Assembly (NCBI GenBank): GCA_902617805.1
Contig: CACMYF010000001.1
Location: forward strand, 1 to 64,000
Length of the DNA: 64,000 bases
Source of the DNA: an uncultured Pelagibacteraceae bacterium
GTDB lineage: Bacteria > Pseudomonadota > Alphaproteobacteria > Pelagibacterales > Pelagibacteraceae
Direction: 5' to 3'
How positions within the stretch are numbered: position 1 is the stretch's first letter; every line of letters begins with the position of its first letter. Both the position numbers and the translations under genes were made by a program. Below are positions 1 to 11,448 of the stretch, in pieces. The notes beneath the pieces were generated by a model. The model searched no databases and was not told the origin of the DNA. It worked only from the letters and a program-made list of their open reading frames with translations.

Positions 1-1
1 A

Positions 2-655
2 AAATTTAATATTATTTATAAATTATTTATCGATAAAACTTCGTATTTGCTTAAATCAATTGGTGTTAATATAAATACTGTTCCTGTTTTAGATCTTCGA
101 GTTAAAGGTGCTAGTAACATTATTGGTGACAGATCATTTTCCAAAAATAAAAAAAATATTTCTAAAATTGGAGATATTTGTATTGATTATTTTCATGAAA
201 ATTCTATTGGAACTGTGATGAAACACATACCAGGGCATGGATTAGCTAAGGTAGATAGTCATAAATTTACTCCTACAGTTACCAAAAACTTAAATTATTT
301 GTATAAAAATGATTTTTTTCCATTCAAAAAAAAAAAAAGTTATTTTGCTATGACAGCACATGTAATATATCGAAGCATTGATAAGTTAAATACAGCTACA
401 CACTCTAAAAAAATTATAAATTTAATTAGAAGTAAAATTGGTTTTAAAAACATTTTAATTTCAGATGATTTATCAATGAAAAGTTTAAAAGATGATTTAA
501 AAATTAATACGATTAAAACGTTTAGTGCAGGTTGTAATCTTGCTCTCCATTGTAATGGCAAATTGTCTGAAATGAAGGTAGTTGGCGACAATTCACCAAA
601 GGTTAGTAATTTTATAATAAAAAAAACATCGCTATTTTATAAAATTTTAAGTTAA
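2..655 (+). CDS. nagZ: beta-N-acetylhexosaminidase (glycoside hydrolase family 3), 5' end cut by window edge
   Basis: KHIPGHG and ISDDLSM motifs; reading frame stays open upstream of the called TTG start to the window edge. Confidence 0.9.
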   Translation, partial: KFNIIYKLFIDKTSYLLKSIGVNINTVPVLDLRVKGASNIIGDRSFSKNKKNISKIGDICIDYFHENSIGTVMKHIPGHGLAKVDSHKFTPTVTKNLNYLYKNDFFPFKKKKSYFAMTAHVIYRSIDKLNTATHSKKIINLIRSKIGFKNILISDDLSMKSLKDDLKINTIKTFSAGCNLALHCNGKLSEMKVVGDNSPKVSNFIIKKTSLFYKILS

Positions 656-664
656 TATCTGAGC

Positions 665-1408
665 ATGTCTATTTCTGATTCTGCATTATTTAATGTTGAT
701 ATAAATAATTATAATGGCCCTCTAGATGTCCTTTTAGATTTAGCCAAAGCTCAAAAAGTAGATCTTGAAGAGATATCAATTACAAAATTAGCAGATCAGT
801 TTCACGATTATATTACAAAAGAAAAAGATTTAAATTTAGAAATTGCGTCAGAATATTTATTAATGGCAACTTGGTTAGCTTATTTAAAATCTAAATTATT
901 ACTTCCAGGAACACCTGAAGAAGAATTTAAAGTTCAAGAAGTTGCTGAAAAATTAAAATTACAACTTAAAAAACTAGAATTGATAAGATTGCTTTCTGAA
1001 CAAATGTTGAAAAGAAAAAGATTAGGAAGAGAAATTCGATCAAGAGGAATGAAGGGAAATATAAGATCTATTTACAGCACAGAATATAATTTAAGTTTAT
1101 TTGAACTTCTTAAATCATACTCAACAATTATTATGACTAAAGACTTTCAAAAAATGAATATTCCCAAATTACCTGTATTTACTGCTGAAGATGGAATTAA
1201 AACTATAAGAGAGTTTTTTGGTAAATTAATCGAGTGGAAAAAATTAGATGATTTAATTCCTAAAAATTTTAAAGACGGCTCAAAATATAAACGTACTGGT
1301 AAAGCAGGAATATTTGCAGGTTCCTTAGAGTTAGTTAAAGAAGGGAATTTAACTATGAAACAAGATAAATTATTTGATGATATTTATGTGAAGGAAAATA
1401 ATGATTAA
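665..1408 (+). CDS. scpA: segregation and condensation protein A
   Basis: NYNGPLDVLLDLAKAQKVDLEEISI motif; followed by scpB. Confidence 0.93.
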   Translation: MSISDSALFNVDINNYNGPLDVLLDLAKAQKVDLEEISITKLADQFHDYITKEKDLNLEIASEYLLMATWLAYLKSKLLLPGTPEEEFKVQEVAEKLKLQLKKLELIRLLSEQMLKRKRLGREIRSRGMKGNIRSIYSTEYNLSLFELLKSYSTIIMTKDFQKMNIPKLPVFTAEDGIKTIREFFGKLIEWKKLDDLIPKNFKDGSKYKRTGKAGIFAGSLELVKEGNLTMKQDKLFDDIYVKENND

Positions 1409-2102
1409 AAAAGAAAAAATTTCAAAAGACAATATTGTAAAATTTCCTTCTAAGTTAACTGATTTAGAAAAAGAAATTGAAGCAGTTATTTTTGCTGCTG
1501 CTGAACCATTAGATGTTGATACAATTGAAAGTAAAGTTACTAAAAAAGGTAGCGTATCTAAATCATTAGAAAAGTTGCAACAAGAATACTCTAAACGTGG
1601 AATTAATCTAGTTTGCATAAAAGAAAAGTGGTCCTTTAGAACTTCTCCTAACTTGTCAAACATCATGTCACAAGAAAGAACGGTTGAAAAAAAACTTTCT
1701 AGAGCTGCTGTTGAGACTTTAGCTATAATTGTTTATCATCAACCTGTTACCAGAGCTGAGATAGAAGAAATAAGAGGTGTTGCATTCGGAACAAATACTC
1801 TTGAAATATTGATGGAGCTAAACTGGGTGAAACCAGGTGGCCGTAAAGATGTACCGGGTAGACCAATTCAATATGTCACAACCGATGAATTTTTAAGTCA
1901 CTTTAATCTCCAAAAATTATCAGATTTGCCTACAATTGATGAATTAGGTGCAGCTGGTTTAATTGATAGTTCAAGTATTGATAGTGCAATTTTTGGAACA
2001 GGTAAATTCTATAAAGAAAAACAAGAAGAAAAAAAAGAGGATATTTATTCTAATATTGACGAGATGTTAAATAGTACTCTTGATACAGAAGAGAAAGATT
2101 AA
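1401..2102 (+). CDS. scpB: segregation and condensation protein B
   Basis: ETLAIIVYHQPVTRAEIEEIRGV motif; overlaps scpA. Confidence 0.93.
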   Translation: MIKKEKISKDNIVKFPSKLTDLEKEIEAVIFAAAEPLDVDTIESKVTKKGSVSKSLEKLQQEYSKRGINLVCIKEKWSFRTSPNLSNIMSQERTVEKKLSRAAVETLAIIVYHQPVTRAEIEEIRGVAFGTNTLEILMELNWVKPGGRKDVPGRPIQYVTTDEFLSHFNLQKLSDLPTIDELGAAGLIDSSSIDSAIFGTGKFYKEKQEEKKEDIYSNIDEMLNSTLDTEEKD

Positions 2103-2149
2103 TAAAAAAGTAACTTTTAAATTAATCATAAAAAGGTTATAAGTTTTTC

Positions 2150-2350
2150 ATGAGCATAGGAATTTGGCAAATAGCAATCGTAGTTATATTAGTAGTCTTA
2201 TTATTTGGACGAGGTAAAATCTCTAGTCTGATGGGTGATGTAGCTAAGGGAATTAAAAGTTTCAAAAAAGGAATGGCGTCAGATGTAACTGACGATACAG
2301 AGCCAAAAAATATATCCGACGAAAATAAAGACTCAGAAAACAAAGATTAA
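2150..2350 (+). CDS. tatA: twin-arginine translocase subunit TatA
   Basis: N-terminal TM helix plus [24 protein letters not shown]; followed by tatB and tatC. Confidence 0.92.
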   Translation: MSIGIWQIAIVVILVVLLFGRGKISSLMGDVAKGIKSFKKGMASDVTDDTEPKNISDENKDSENKD

Positions 2351-2355
2351 ATCAC

Positions 2356-2574
2356 ATGCCTACTATTGGTTGGTTTGAGATATTAATTGTTGTTGGTATT
2401 GCAATTGTTGTACTTGGTCCAAAAGATTTTCCAATCATGTTAAAGAAAGCTGGTTCTTGGATAGGAACTGCTAAAAGATATGTAAGCAACATTCAAAATG
2501 AAGTTTCCAATTTAGAAATTGATGAAGAAAAAATTGATAAAGAAATAAAAAAAGAAATTAAAAAAGATGAGTAA
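2356..2574 (+). CDS. tatB: twin-arginine translocase subunit TatB
   Basis: IGWFEILIVVGIAIVVLGPKDFP motif; context. Confidence 0.88.
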   Translation: MPTIGWFEILIVVGIAIVVLGPKDFPIMLKKAGSWIGTAKRYVSNIQNEVSNLEIDEEKIDKEIKKEIKKDE

Positions 2575-3337
2575 TGAAGAAAATGAAGGTGGATTTGTTA
2601 GCCATCTAACAGAACTTAGAAAAAGATTAATACATAGCTTTATATTCCTAATAATCTTTTTTGTAATTTGTTATATATTTGCAGAACATATCTATGGTTT
2701 TTTAGTTGATCCATTTGCTCAAGTCGTTAAAGATGATGGATCTGATAGAAGGCTTATTTTTACCGCCTTACAGGAAACTTTTTTAACTTATATTAAGGTA
2801 TCTTTTTTCACAGCTTTTTTCGTGACCTGTCCATTTATTTTAATGCAAATATGGAAATTTATTGCTCCAGGTTTATATAAACATGAAAAGGTTGCGATAC
2901 TCCCATACCTTATCTTAACACCCATCCTTTTCTTTTTGGGAGGTATGCTTGTTTACTATTTGATAATGCCTCTAGCTATTAAATTCTTTTTATCATTTGA
3001 GAGCACAGGTATGTCTACAAGTTTACCGATTCAATTAGAAGCCAAAGTAAATGAATACTTGTCACTTGTTATGAAGTTAATTTTTGCATTTGGAATAAGT
3101 TTTCAACTACCTATAGTCTTAAGTTTGTTAGCAAGAATAGGCGTTGTTGACAGTCAATTTTTAAAAGAAAGAAGAAAGTATGTAGTAATAATTATATTTG
3201 CTGCAGCTGCATTACTTACACCTCCAGATCCAATTACTCAAATAGGTTTAGCTATTCCTTTATTAATTTTATATGAATTATCAATATTTTCAGTAAAATT
3301 TATAGAAAACAAAAATTTAGAAAAGACTGATGCATAA
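2567..3337 (+). CDS. tatC: twin-arginine translocase subunit TatC
   Basis: HLTELRKRLIHS and multi-TM architecture; context. Confidence 0.95.
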   Translation: MSNEENEGGFVSHLTELRKRLIHSFIFLIIFFVICYIFAEHIYGFLVDPFAQVVKDDGSDRRLIFTALQETFLTYIKVSFFTAFFVTCPFILMQIWKFIAPGLYKHEKVAILPYLILTPILFFLGGMLVYYLIMPLAIKFFLSFESTGMSTSLPIQLEAKVNEYLSLVMKLIFAFGISFQLPIVLSLLARIGVVDSQFLKERRKYVVIIIFAAAALLTPPDPITQIGLAIPLLILYELSIFSVKFIENKNLEKTDA

Positions 3338-4589
3338 TTTAAAAGAAATTAGAAAAGATTTTTCAAAATTTGAAAAAGATCTTGAAAAACGTTCAGTTAA
3401 AATTGATTTTAATAATTTAAAAAAGCTTGATGAGTTAAATAGAGATTTAATTCAAAAAAAAGAAAATTTAGAAAAAGAAAAAAAAGATATTTCAAAATCT
3501 AAAGATGAAAGTTTATTTAAAAAATCTAAAGAAATATCCACGGAATTAGAAAAGATTACCGAGCAGCAAAAAAATACTAAAATTGAATTAGACAATATTT
3601 TATCAAGTATACCAAACATACCTCATCAAGATGTTCCAATTGGAAAAGATGAAAATGATAATGTGGAAGTTTTAAAAGCTGGAAAAGTTCCTGAATTTGA
3701 TTTTAAACCTAAATCTCATTATGAACTTGGTGAAAATTTAGGCATGCTTGATTTTGATCTTGCAACAAAAACCACTGGATCAAGATTTGTTTTTGTTAAA
3801 AAAGAGTTAGCATTGCTAGAACGAGCTTTATCTAACTTTATGCTAGATACTCATATTGTTCAAAATGGTTATCATGAGATTTCACCTCCATTGATAGCTT
3901 CTGATAATACTATGTATGGAACAGGACAATTACCAAAATTTGAAAATGATCAATTTGAAATAAAATTTGATGAAGGATCTGATAGGAAATTTTTAATTCC
4001 AACTGCTGAAGTAATTTTAACAAACATTGTTAAAGATAAAATTGTAGATCAAAAAGATTTACCAATGAGATTTGTTGCCTCAACACCTTGTTTTAGAAAA
4101 GAAGCTGGTAGTTATGGTAAAGATACCAAAGGAATGATTAGGCAACATCAATTTTATAAAGTTGAGATGGTCAGTATTGTAGAAAAAGAAAATTGTTTAG
4201 ATGAATTAGAGCGAATGACAAACTGTGCAACAGATATTCTCGATAAGTTAGAATTACCACATAGAAAAGTAATTTTATGTTCAGGTGATATGGGTTTCAG
4301 TGCTGAAAAAACCTATGATATTGAAGTGTGGTTACCATCGGAAAACAAGTATCGTGAAATTTCATCATGCTCTTCTTGTTCAACATTTCAAGCACAAAGA
4401 ATGAAATCAAGATATAAAAATAAAAATAAGGAAACAGTATTTGTTGGAACATTAAATGGAAGTGGTTTAGCAGTGGGCAGAACATTAATTGCTGTACTAG
4501 AAAACTATCAACAAAAAGATGGTTCGATTGTTGTTCCTAAGATACTGCGACCGTATATGAATAATTTAGAATTGATTTCAGCTAAATAA
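3330..4589 (+). CDS. serS: seryl-tRNA synthetase
   Basis: Coiled-coil N-terminus, class II motifs (FRKEAGSYGKDTKGMIRQHQF; GSGLAVGRTLIAVLENYQ). Confidence 0.97.
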   Translation: MHNLKEIRKDFSKFEKDLEKRSVKIDFNNLKKLDELNRDLIQKKENLEKEKKDISKSKDESLFKKSKEISTELEKITEQQKNTKIELDNILSSIPNIPHQDVPIGKDENDNVEVLKAGKVPEFDFKPKSHYELGENLGMLDFDLATKTTGSRFVFVKKELALLERALSNFMLDTHIVQNGYHEISPPLIASDNTMYGTGQLPKFENDQFEIKFDEGSDRKFLIPTAEVILTNIVKDKIVDQKDLPMRFVASTPCFRKEAGSYGKDTKGMIRQHQFYKVEMVSIVEKENCLDELERMTNCATDILDKLELPHRKVILCSGDMGFSAEKTYDIEVWLPSENKYREISSCSSCSTFQAQRMKSRYKNKNKETVFVGTLNGSGLAVGRTLIAVLENYQQKDGSIVVPKILRPYMNNLELISAK

Positions 4590-4644
4590 AGTTGTTTTAA
4601 TTACATAGATAGTATAAGTATTCACATAATTTATAAGGAGATTT

Positions 4645-4938
4645 ATGGAAGGCTCAGGAATAGGACAATTTATACCGTTAATTTTAATTTTTGTTATTTT
4701 TTATTTTTTCTTAATCAGACCACAGCAAAAAAAAGTTAAAGAGCATAAAGCAATGGTTGAAAGTCTTAAGAGAGGTGACAAGGTTGTTACATCTGGTGGA
4801 ATTACAGGTACAGTAGAGAGACTTATAGATAATGATAAAGTTGAAGTAGAAATTGCAGAAAATGTAAAGGTTGAGATAGTTAAATCAACTGGTATTCAAA
4901 GTCTTGTTAATACAAATACTCAAGAAGTTAAAAAATAA
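4645..4938 (+). CDS. yajC: preprotein translocase subunit YajC
   Basis: FFLIRPQQKKVKEHKAMVESLKRGDKVVTSGGITGTV; followed by secD and secF. Confidence 0.95.
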   Translation: MEGSGIGQFIPLILIFVIFYFFLIRPQQKKVKEHKAMVESLKRGDKVVTSGGITGTVERLIDNDKVEVEIAENVKVEIVKSTGIQSLVNTNTQEVKK

Positions 4939-4951
4939 TATTTTTAGTTAA

Positions 4952-6505
4952 GTGCTTTATTTCTCTAAGTTAAGAATTTTATTTATAACTCTTTTTTCAG
5001 TTTTATTTATTTTAATTGCTTTATCAAATCTTTTTAAATTCGATGATAATTTTTTTGATAAAAAAATTAATCTAGGATTAGACCTTCAGGGTGGATCATA
5101 TCTATTACTTGAAATTGATAATGAACCTGTAATTGAACAAAAGCTACAAAATTTAACAACAACTATAAGAAATTACTTCAAAGAAAAAAATATAAAGATC
5201 AACAATATAAAGATAAAAAACCAGAATATTTTTTTTAATGTAATAGAAAATGATAAGCAATCTATCTTAGATGTTTTTCAGGATGAAAATAGTGATCTTA
5301 ATCCTTATTACCCAAGATTTAAATCACATCAGTTAGAAATTGAAGATACAGGGTTAAATTTAAAAGTTAATTTTTCAAGACAGGGTTTAATTAAACTTAA
5401 AAATTCTTCTCAAGATCAAGCTATAGAAATAGTTAGAAGAAGGGTAGATGAAGTTGGAACTAATGAACCCAATATACTTAAAAGAGGAAATAATAGAATT
5501 TTAGTAGAGCTACCTGGATTAGATGATCCAATGAGAATAAAATCTTTACTTGGTAAAACTGCCAACCTTACTTTTAGATTTGTAACGAATGATGAAAATG
5601 ATCGTTTTGGTGTTGAAAAGTTAAAATTTGAAAATGGTATAGAAGAAGCCACAGTTAGTAAAAGAATTATAATAAGTGGTGAAAATTTACTTGATGCTCA
5701 ACCAAAAATGGATACTCAAGCTAACCAAACAATTGTTTCATTTACTTTAGATAGAGTAGGTGCAAAAAGGTTTGGTAAGGCAACCTCAACTGGTATTGGA
5801 AAACAATTAGCAATTGTTTTAGATGGTAAAATTATTAGCGCACCTGTAGTTAGAGATACGATTGCCAGTGGATCTGGTCAGATAAGTGGCGGCTTTACTT
5901 TTCAAACAGCAACGGATCTAGCTTTATTATTAAGATCAGGAGCGTTACCAGCACCATTAGAAATAATTGAAGAAAGAACGGTTGGACCAGATCTTGGACA
6001 AGACTCAATCAATGCAGGAATGATTGCTTTGGCGATAGGTTTTATGTTGGTGATAGTTTTTATGTTCATAAAATATAAAATTTTTGGATTAATTACCAAT
6101 GTAACATTGATAGTTAATTTGTTTATTCTTTTAGGTGTTTTAACTTTATTTGAAGCAACTCTAACATTGCCTGGTATTGCAGGAATTATTCTAACCGTAG
6201 GTATGGCAGTTGATGCAAATGTTTTAATTTTTGAGAGGATTAAAGAAGAACTAAAAGACGAGACTAATAATATTTTGGCTTTTGATGGCGGTTATACTAA
6301 ATCGAGAACAGCAATTTTAGATGCTAATATTACCACATTATTAGCAGCAATTATTTTGTTTTTCATGGGTTCAGGTCCAGTTAAAGGTTTTGCTGTAACT
6401 TTAGGAGTTGGGATATTTACAACACTATTTTCAGTCTATTTCATAGCAAGATTGTTCACTAGTATTTATGTTTCAAGAAATAAAGATAAGGAAAAATTAA
6501 TCTAA
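4952..6505 (+). CDS. secD: protein translocase subunit SecD
   Basis: LGLDLQGGSYLLLEID and GMAVDANVLIFERIKEE motifs; GTG start. Confidence 0.96.
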   Translation: MLYFSKLRILFITLFSVLFILIALSNLFKFDDNFFDKKINLGLDLQGGSYLLLEIDNEPVIEQKLQNLTTTIRNYFKEKNIKINNIKIKNQNIFFNVIENDKQSILDVFQDENSDLNPYYPRFKSHQLEIEDTGLNLKVNFSRQGLIKLKNSSQDQAIEIVRRRVDEVGTNEPNILKRGNNRILVELPGLDDPMRIKSLLGKTANLTFRFVTNDENDRFGVEKLKFENGIEEATVSKRIIISGENLLDAQPKMDTQANQTIVSFTLDRVGAKRFGKATSTGIGKQLAIVLDGKIISAPVVRDTIASGSGQISGGFTFQTATDLALLLRSGALPAPLEIIEERTVGPDLGQDSINAGMIALAIGFMLVIVFMFIKYKIFGLITNVTLIVNLFILLGVLTLFEATLTLPGIAGIILTVGMAVDANVLIFERIKEELKDETNNILAFDGGYTKSRTAILDANITTLLAAIILFFMGSGPVKGFAVTLGVGIFTTLFSVYFIARLFTSIYVSRNKDKEKLI

Positions 6506-7398
6506 TGATCGCTTTTAATAAATATTATAATCATTTTAATTTACTTTCATCAGTTTTAATTGTTGTTTCATTATTACTGTTAATATTTAAAGGGCTTAAT
6601 TTTGGTATAGACTTTAAAGGTGGTACATTAATTGAATTAAGAGCCTCAGACTCAAAAATAAATGTTAGTTCATTAAGAGATAGATTTAATCAAATGGATT
6701 TAGGAGATGTTTCAGTCAAAAAATTTGGAAATGATACTGATTTTTTAGTAAAATTTGAAAATAAAGACAATAAAAAGAACATCATTGAAGAAATTAAAGC
6801 TAATTTGGATAAATCTTTTGGTAACAATTATGATTTTAGAAGGGTAGAGAATGTTGGGCCAAAGGTAAGTGCTGAATTACTAAAATCAGGAGTTATAGCA
6901 ATATCTTTATCTTTAGCATTAATGTTAATTTATATTTGGATAAGATTTGAATGGCAATTTAGTTTGGGTGCAATTTTAGCTTTGTTTCATGATGTTATTG
7001 TAACTCTTGGAGTTTTTTCACTATTTAGTTTAGAAATAAACTTATCAATAATTGCAGCTGTGTTAACAATAGTTGGATATTCAATGAATGATACTGTTGT
7101 TATTTTTGACCGTGTGCGGGAAAATTTAAGAAAATATTCAGATATAAAAATTTTTGAATTAACAAACATTTCAATCAATGAAACGTTATCAAGAACTATT
7201 ATAACATCTGCAACTACTTTACTTGCTTTATTAGCAATTTATTTTTTTGGTGGAGAAATATTAAAAGGATTTTCATTAGCAATGATACTCGGTGTTGTTT
7301 TTGGTACTTATTCCTCTATTTATATAGCCAACACTGTTCTAGTTAGACTCAAAGTTTCTCAAAAAACAGTTCTTAGAGAAGAAAACGATAAAAAATAA
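6505..7398 (+). CDS. secF: protein translocase subunit SecF
   Basis: FGIDFKGGTLIELR and GYSMNDTVVIFDRVREN motifs. Confidence 0.96.
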   Translation: MIAFNKYYNHFNLLSSVLIVVSLLLLIFKGLNFGIDFKGGTLIELRASDSKINVSSLRDRFNQMDLGDVSVKKFGNDTDFLVKFENKDNKKNIIEEIKANLDKSFGNNYDFRRVENVGPKVSAELLKSGVIAISLSLALMLIYIWIRFEWQFSLGAILALFHDVIVTLGVFSLFSLEINLSIIAAVLTIVGYSMNDTVVIFDRVRENLRKYSDIKIFELTNISINETLSRTIITSATTLLALLAIYFFGGEILKGFSLAMILGVVFGTYSSIYIANTVLVRLKVSQKTVLREENDKK

Positions 7399-7399
7399 A

Positions 7400-8002
7400 T
7401 TAATATATATTTTGTGCAGCGACCATTGAAAGTAGCATAGGTAAAGATAACAAAGTATTTGTTCTTGAGAATAGCATTGCAGTTTTAGCCGACTTAGCTT
7501 TTGTATCTGGGTCGCTCTCAACTATACCCAAAGCTCTTTTTTGATTTGGCCAAATTACAAACCATACATTAAATGCCATTATAATTCCTAGCCACATGCC
7601 AATCCCGATTGCAGTATGTTTTGGTACACCTGAACCAACACTTAAAGTCATTGCATCGTGAAGATATCCATTAAGAAGAGCAAGAATTAAACCTGAAAGT
7701 ACAGTTAATGCAGCAGCCCATCTGAAGTAAAATAATGCAGCCGGTGCTATTACTTTACCAATGGCTGGTTTTTGTTCATCTGGAATTTTTCCCATATTTG
7801 GAATTTGAACAAAATTGAAATACCAAAGTAATCCAATCCACATAATTGCAACAATTACATGTATGTATCTAAATAACCAGCTCCAGAATAACGTATCAAA
7901 AGCAATTCCATCGTTTAAATAAAATAATCCTAAAAATAAAACAATTGCTAGTGCAAGTGAAGCGTGGACTGTTTTTGATAATGATGACAATAAATTACTC
8001 AT
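7400..8002 (-). CDS. multi-TM membrane protein resembling the urate hydroxylase PuuD / Urate_ox_N membrane domain (no cytochrome c CxxCH motif)
   Basis: RYIHVIVAIMWIGLLWYFNFVQIP and FRWAAALTVLSGL with conserved His; family assignment from memory. Confidence 0.6.
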   Translation of the reverse strand: MSNLLSSLSKTVHASLALAIVLFLGLFYLNDGIAFDTLFWSWLFRYIHVIVAIMWIGLLWYFNFVQIPNMGKIPDEQKPAIGKVIAPAALFYFRWAAALTVLSGLILALLNGYLHDAMTLSVGSGVPKHTAIGIGMWLGIIMAFNVWFVIWPNQKRALGIVESDPDTKAKSAKTAMLFSRTNTLLSLPMLLSMVAAQNIY

Positions 8003-8052
8003 GATTCTTAATAACTATACACTAATTTCTGAATATTTTTAAGTTGTTAAAT

Positions 8053-10905
8053 TTAAGCTAAAAGAGGTTTCAAAAATTGACCAGTATAACTCCCCTTAAC
8101 TTTGCATACTTCTTCTGGTTTTCCTTCGGCGACAATATTACCACCTTTTACACCGCCTTCAGGACCCATATCCACAATGTAGTCGGCTGTTTTAATTACA
8201 TCTAGATTATGTTCAATAACAACTACTGTATTCCCAAGTTTTACAAATGTATGAAGTATCTCTAAAAGTTTTTTAATATCATGTTGATGCAAACCTGTAG
8301 TTGGTTCATCTAAAATGTACATCGTTTTTCCAGTTGATCTTTTTGAAAGTTCTTTTGCAAGTTTAATTCGTTGAGCTTCACCACCTGATAGTGTAGTTGC
8401 TTGCTGGCCGATTTTAATATAACCCAATCCAACTTTTTTAAGAGTTAACAATTTTGTTTTTATATTAGAAATATTTTCGAAATACTCACATCCTTCATCA
8501 ACTGACATGTCCAAAACATCTGCAATACTCTTACCTTTAAATTTTATTTCCAAAGTTTCTCTATTGTACCTTGTTCCTTTACACTCATCACATTGTATAT
8601 ACACATCAGGTAAAAAATGCATTTCATATGTAATTACACCATCACCCTCACAAGCTTCACATCTACCTCCTTTAACATTGAAAGAAAACCTTCCTGGTTT
8701 ATATCCTCTTGTTTTTGACTCTGGTAGACTCGTAAACCAATCTCTAATAGGCCCAAAGGCTCCAGTATATGTTGCTGGATTTGATCTTGGAGTTCTACCA
8801 ATAGGAGACTGGTCAATATCAATTATTTTATCAATTAATTCTACCCCCTTATAACCTTTAAATGATTTAGGGGTTTTTCTTGCTTTATTATTTAATGTTA
8901 AGTTTAAAGCATGAAACAATGTTTGTAATATTAAAGTAGATTTTCCACTTCCAGAAACACCAGTAACACAGGTAAATGTTCCAGTTGGAATTTTAAGATT
9001 TACATTATTTAAATTATTTCCACTTGCACCATTTATTTCTACAAATCTTCCATTTTTAGCTAAACGTCGAGTTTTAGGAATTTCAATTGTTTTTTTATTT
9101 GCAAGATATTGACCTGTAATACTATTTTTATCTTTTTTAATTTCATCATATGATCCTTGGGCTGTTATCTCACCACCATTACTACCGGCTTCCGGACCTA
9201 GATCAATGATATGATCTGCATTTTCCATTGTCTCTGTATCATGCTCAACAACAATAACTGTATTCCCAAGATCACGTAATCTTTTTAATGCGTTAATGAG
9301 CTTTACATTGTCTTTTTGGTGTAATCCAATTGAGGGTTCATCCAAAACATATAATACACCTGTCAAACCTGATCCAATCTGTGAAGCCAATCTTATTCTT
9401 TGAGCTTCACCACCTGATAAAGTTCCAGATTCTCTGGATAATGTTAAATAATCTAAACCAACATTTAAAAGAAAATTTAATCTTTCGTTAATTTCCTTAA
9501 GAACATGTTCGGCAATTTTAAATTGTCTTTTATCAAGATTATTTTCTAAATTTTTAAACCATTCTGCTGCATCTAAAATAGATTTTTTTGTTACCTCGCT
9601 AATATTTAGATCATTTATTTTTACACATAAAGCTTCCTCTTTTAATCTGTCACCATTGCATGCTTCGCAGGCAGTGTTAGATTGATATTCAGCTATTGCT
9701 TCTCTTTTCCATTCGCTATCAGATTCTAGAAATCTTCGTTCAAGATTATTAATTACACCTTCAAAGGATTTTTTGTAAGAATATTTTTCGTATCCATCAT
9801 CATAATTAAATTTAATTTCATCTTCATCTGAACCATAAAGAATAATATCTTTAATTTTTTTGGGTAATTTTTTCCATTTTTCATCTAAAGAAAAACCATA
9901 ATGTTTTGCTAAAGATGCTAAAGTTTGAGCATAATATAATGTAGTTGATTTTGACCAAGGTTCAATTGCTCCATCTGCTAAACTTTTTCTTTCATCAGGA
10001 ATAACTAAATTTGGATCAACATTTAATTTCATTCCAATTCCCTCACATTCTTCACAAGCTCCATATGGGCTGTTAAATGAAAAAAGTCTTGGCTCAATTT
10101 CCTCAATTGTAAAACCACTCTCAGGGCAAGCGAATTTAGTAGAGTAAATTAATTTTTCAATTTTTCTGAATTTTTGAGGAAGTGTTTCATCTTCATATTC
10201 TACAAAAACTAAACCGTTAGCTAAATTTACAGCTGTTTCAATACTTTCGGCCAATCTGTTTCCAAGTTTAGAATTTAAAACTATTCTATCGACCAAGATT
10301 GAAATATCATGTTTAAGTTTTTTATCTAGATTAGGTGATTTTTCTATATCATATAGAACATTATCAATTTTAATTTTTCTAAATCCTCTTCTCTTGTAGC
10401 TTGAAATATCTTTTTTATATTCACCCTTACGACCTCTCACCACTGGGGCGTAAATATATATTGTTGATTTTTTTGGTAATTTTTTAACTAAATCTACTAT
10501 CTGTGTAATTGTTTGAGAGGTTATTGGTTTACCTGTAAATGGTGAGTAGGGGATACCTGCTCTAGCGTATAATACCCTCATGTAATCATAAATTTCAGTT
10601 ACCGTTGCAACAGTAGACCTTGGATTTTTTGAAGTATTTTTTTGCTCTATTGCAATAGCTGGACTTAATCCTTCTATTAGATCAACATTTGGTTTTTTCA
10701 TTTTATCTAAAAATTGACGTGCATAGGCAGATAAACTCTCTACATATCTTCTTTGACCCTCTGCGTAGATTGTATCAAAAGCTAAAGATGATTTTCCTGA
10801 CCCTGATAGACCCGTTATGACCACAAATTTGTCTTTTGGAATCTCTACAGTAACATTCTTTAAATTATGTTCTTTAGCGCCCTTAATAACTATCTTTTTC
10901 ATCAT
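8053..10905 (-). CDS. uvrA: excinuclease ABC subunit A
   Basis: Two Walker A ([28 protein letters not shown]), LSGGEAQRI twice, zinc-finger segments. Confidence 0.98.
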   Translation of the reverse strand: MMKKIVIKGAKEHNLKNVTVEIPKDKFVVITGLSGSGKSSLAFDTIYAEGQRRYVESLSAYARQFLDKMKKPNVDLIEGLSPAIAIEQKNTSKNPRSTVATVTEIYDYMRVLYARAGIPYSPFTGKPITSQTITQIVDLVKKLPKKSTIYIYAPVVRGRKGEYKKDISSYKRRGFRKIKIDNVLYDIEKSPNLDKKLKHDISILVDRIVLNSKLGNRLAESIETAVNLANGLVFVEYEDETLPQKFRKIEKLIYSTKFACPESGFTIEEIEPRLFSFNSPYGACEECEGIGMKLNVDPNLVIPDERKSLADGAIEPWSKSTTLYYAQTLASLAKHYGFSLDEKWKKLPKKIKDIILYGSDEDEIKFNYDDGYEKYSYKKSFEGVINNLERRFLESDSEWKREAIAEYQSNTACEACNGDRLKEEALCVKINDLNISEVTKKSILDAAEWFKNLENNLDKRQFKIAEHVLKEINERLNFLLNVGLDYLTLSRESGTLSGGEAQRIRLASQIGSGLTGVLYVLDEPSIGLHQKDNVKLINALKRLRDLGNTVIVVEHDTETMENADHIIDLGPEAGSNGGEITAQGSYDEIKKDKNSITGQYLANKKTIEIPKTRRLAKNGRFVEINGASGNNLNNVNLKIPTGTFTCVTGVSGSGKSTLILQTLFHALNLTLNNKARKTPKSFKGYKGVELIDKIIDIDQSPIGRTPRSNPATYTGAFGPIRDWFTSLPESKTRGYKPGRFSFNVKGGRCEACEGDGVITYEMHFLPDVYIQCDECKGTRYNRETLEIKFKGKSIADVLDMSVDEGCEYFENISNIKTKLLTLKKVGLGYIKIGQQATTLSGGEAQRIKLAKELSKRSTGKTMYILDEPTTGLHQHDIKKLLEILHTFVKLGNTVVVIEHNLDVIKTADYIVDMGPEGGVKGGNIVAEGKPEEVCKVKGSYTGQFLKPLLA

Positions 10906-10951
10906 AATTTTAGTTGCTTTGAGTTAATAAAATTAATATTCAGAAGAATTG

Positions 10952-10960
10952 TGATATAAT
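10952..10960 (+). promoter_or_regulatory. putative extended -10 promoter (TGATATAAT) for ssb
   Basis: TG-N-TATAAT 34 nt upstream of the ssb ATG in the uvrA/ssb divergent intergenic region. Confidence 0.4.
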
Positions 10961-10993
10961 TCTAATTAACTAAATTAACAAATATTAAATATT

Positions 10994-11443
10994 ATGGCTG
11001 GAAGTTTAAATAAAGTATTATTAATTGGTCGTTTGGGCGCAGATCCTGAAATTAAGCAAATGGTAAATGGCAAAAGTGTAGCTCGATTAAGCCTTGCAAC
11101 AAGTCAGTCTTGGAAAGATAAAAACACAGGTGAAAGAAAAGAAAAAACTGAATGGCACCGTATAGTTGTATTTAACGAAGGTTTAGTAAATGTTGTTCAA
11201 CAATACTTAAAAAAAGGAGCTCAAGTTTATGTTGAGGGACAACTTACAACAAGAAAATGGAAAGATGAACAATCGGGACAAGACAAATACTCAACTGAAA
11301 TAGTTATACAAGGATATAATTCTTCACTTACGATGTTGGGCGGAGGAAATTCTGGTGGTGGAATTCAAAATGACACAACTCAACAAAATAACATTGAGGA
11401 TTCTTCACAAGTGTCAGATATGGATGATGAAATTCCATTTTAA
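10994..11443 (+). CDS. ssb: single-stranded DNA-binding protein
   Basis: [17 protein letters not shown]; acidic C-terminal DMDDEIPF tip. Confidence 0.97.
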   Translation: MAGSLNKVLLIGRLGADPEIKQMVNGKSVARLSLATSQSWKDKNTGERKEKTEWHRIVVFNEGLVNVVQQYLKKGAQVYVEGQLTTRKWKDEQSGQDKYSTEIVIQGYNSSLTMLGGGNSGGGIQNDTTQQNNIEDSSQVSDMDDEIPF

Positions 11444-11448
11444 TTTCT

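Noticed and set aside
1370-1666. 98-aa - ORF across scpA/scpB and similar short antisense ORFs (340-591, 5416-5652, 11904-12137, 18989-19243, 27704-27988, 63254-63568)
   Set aside because: All lie opposite confident genes and show no recognisable family.
8507-8854. 115-aa + ORF antisense to uvrA
   Set aside because: Mirror frame of a highly conserved UvrA region; no RBS or domain evidence.
10081-10140. UvrA first zinc finger reads CPES instead of CxxC
   Set aside because: From memory this substitution (CPxSGFT) is common in UvrA of many bacteria; not notable.
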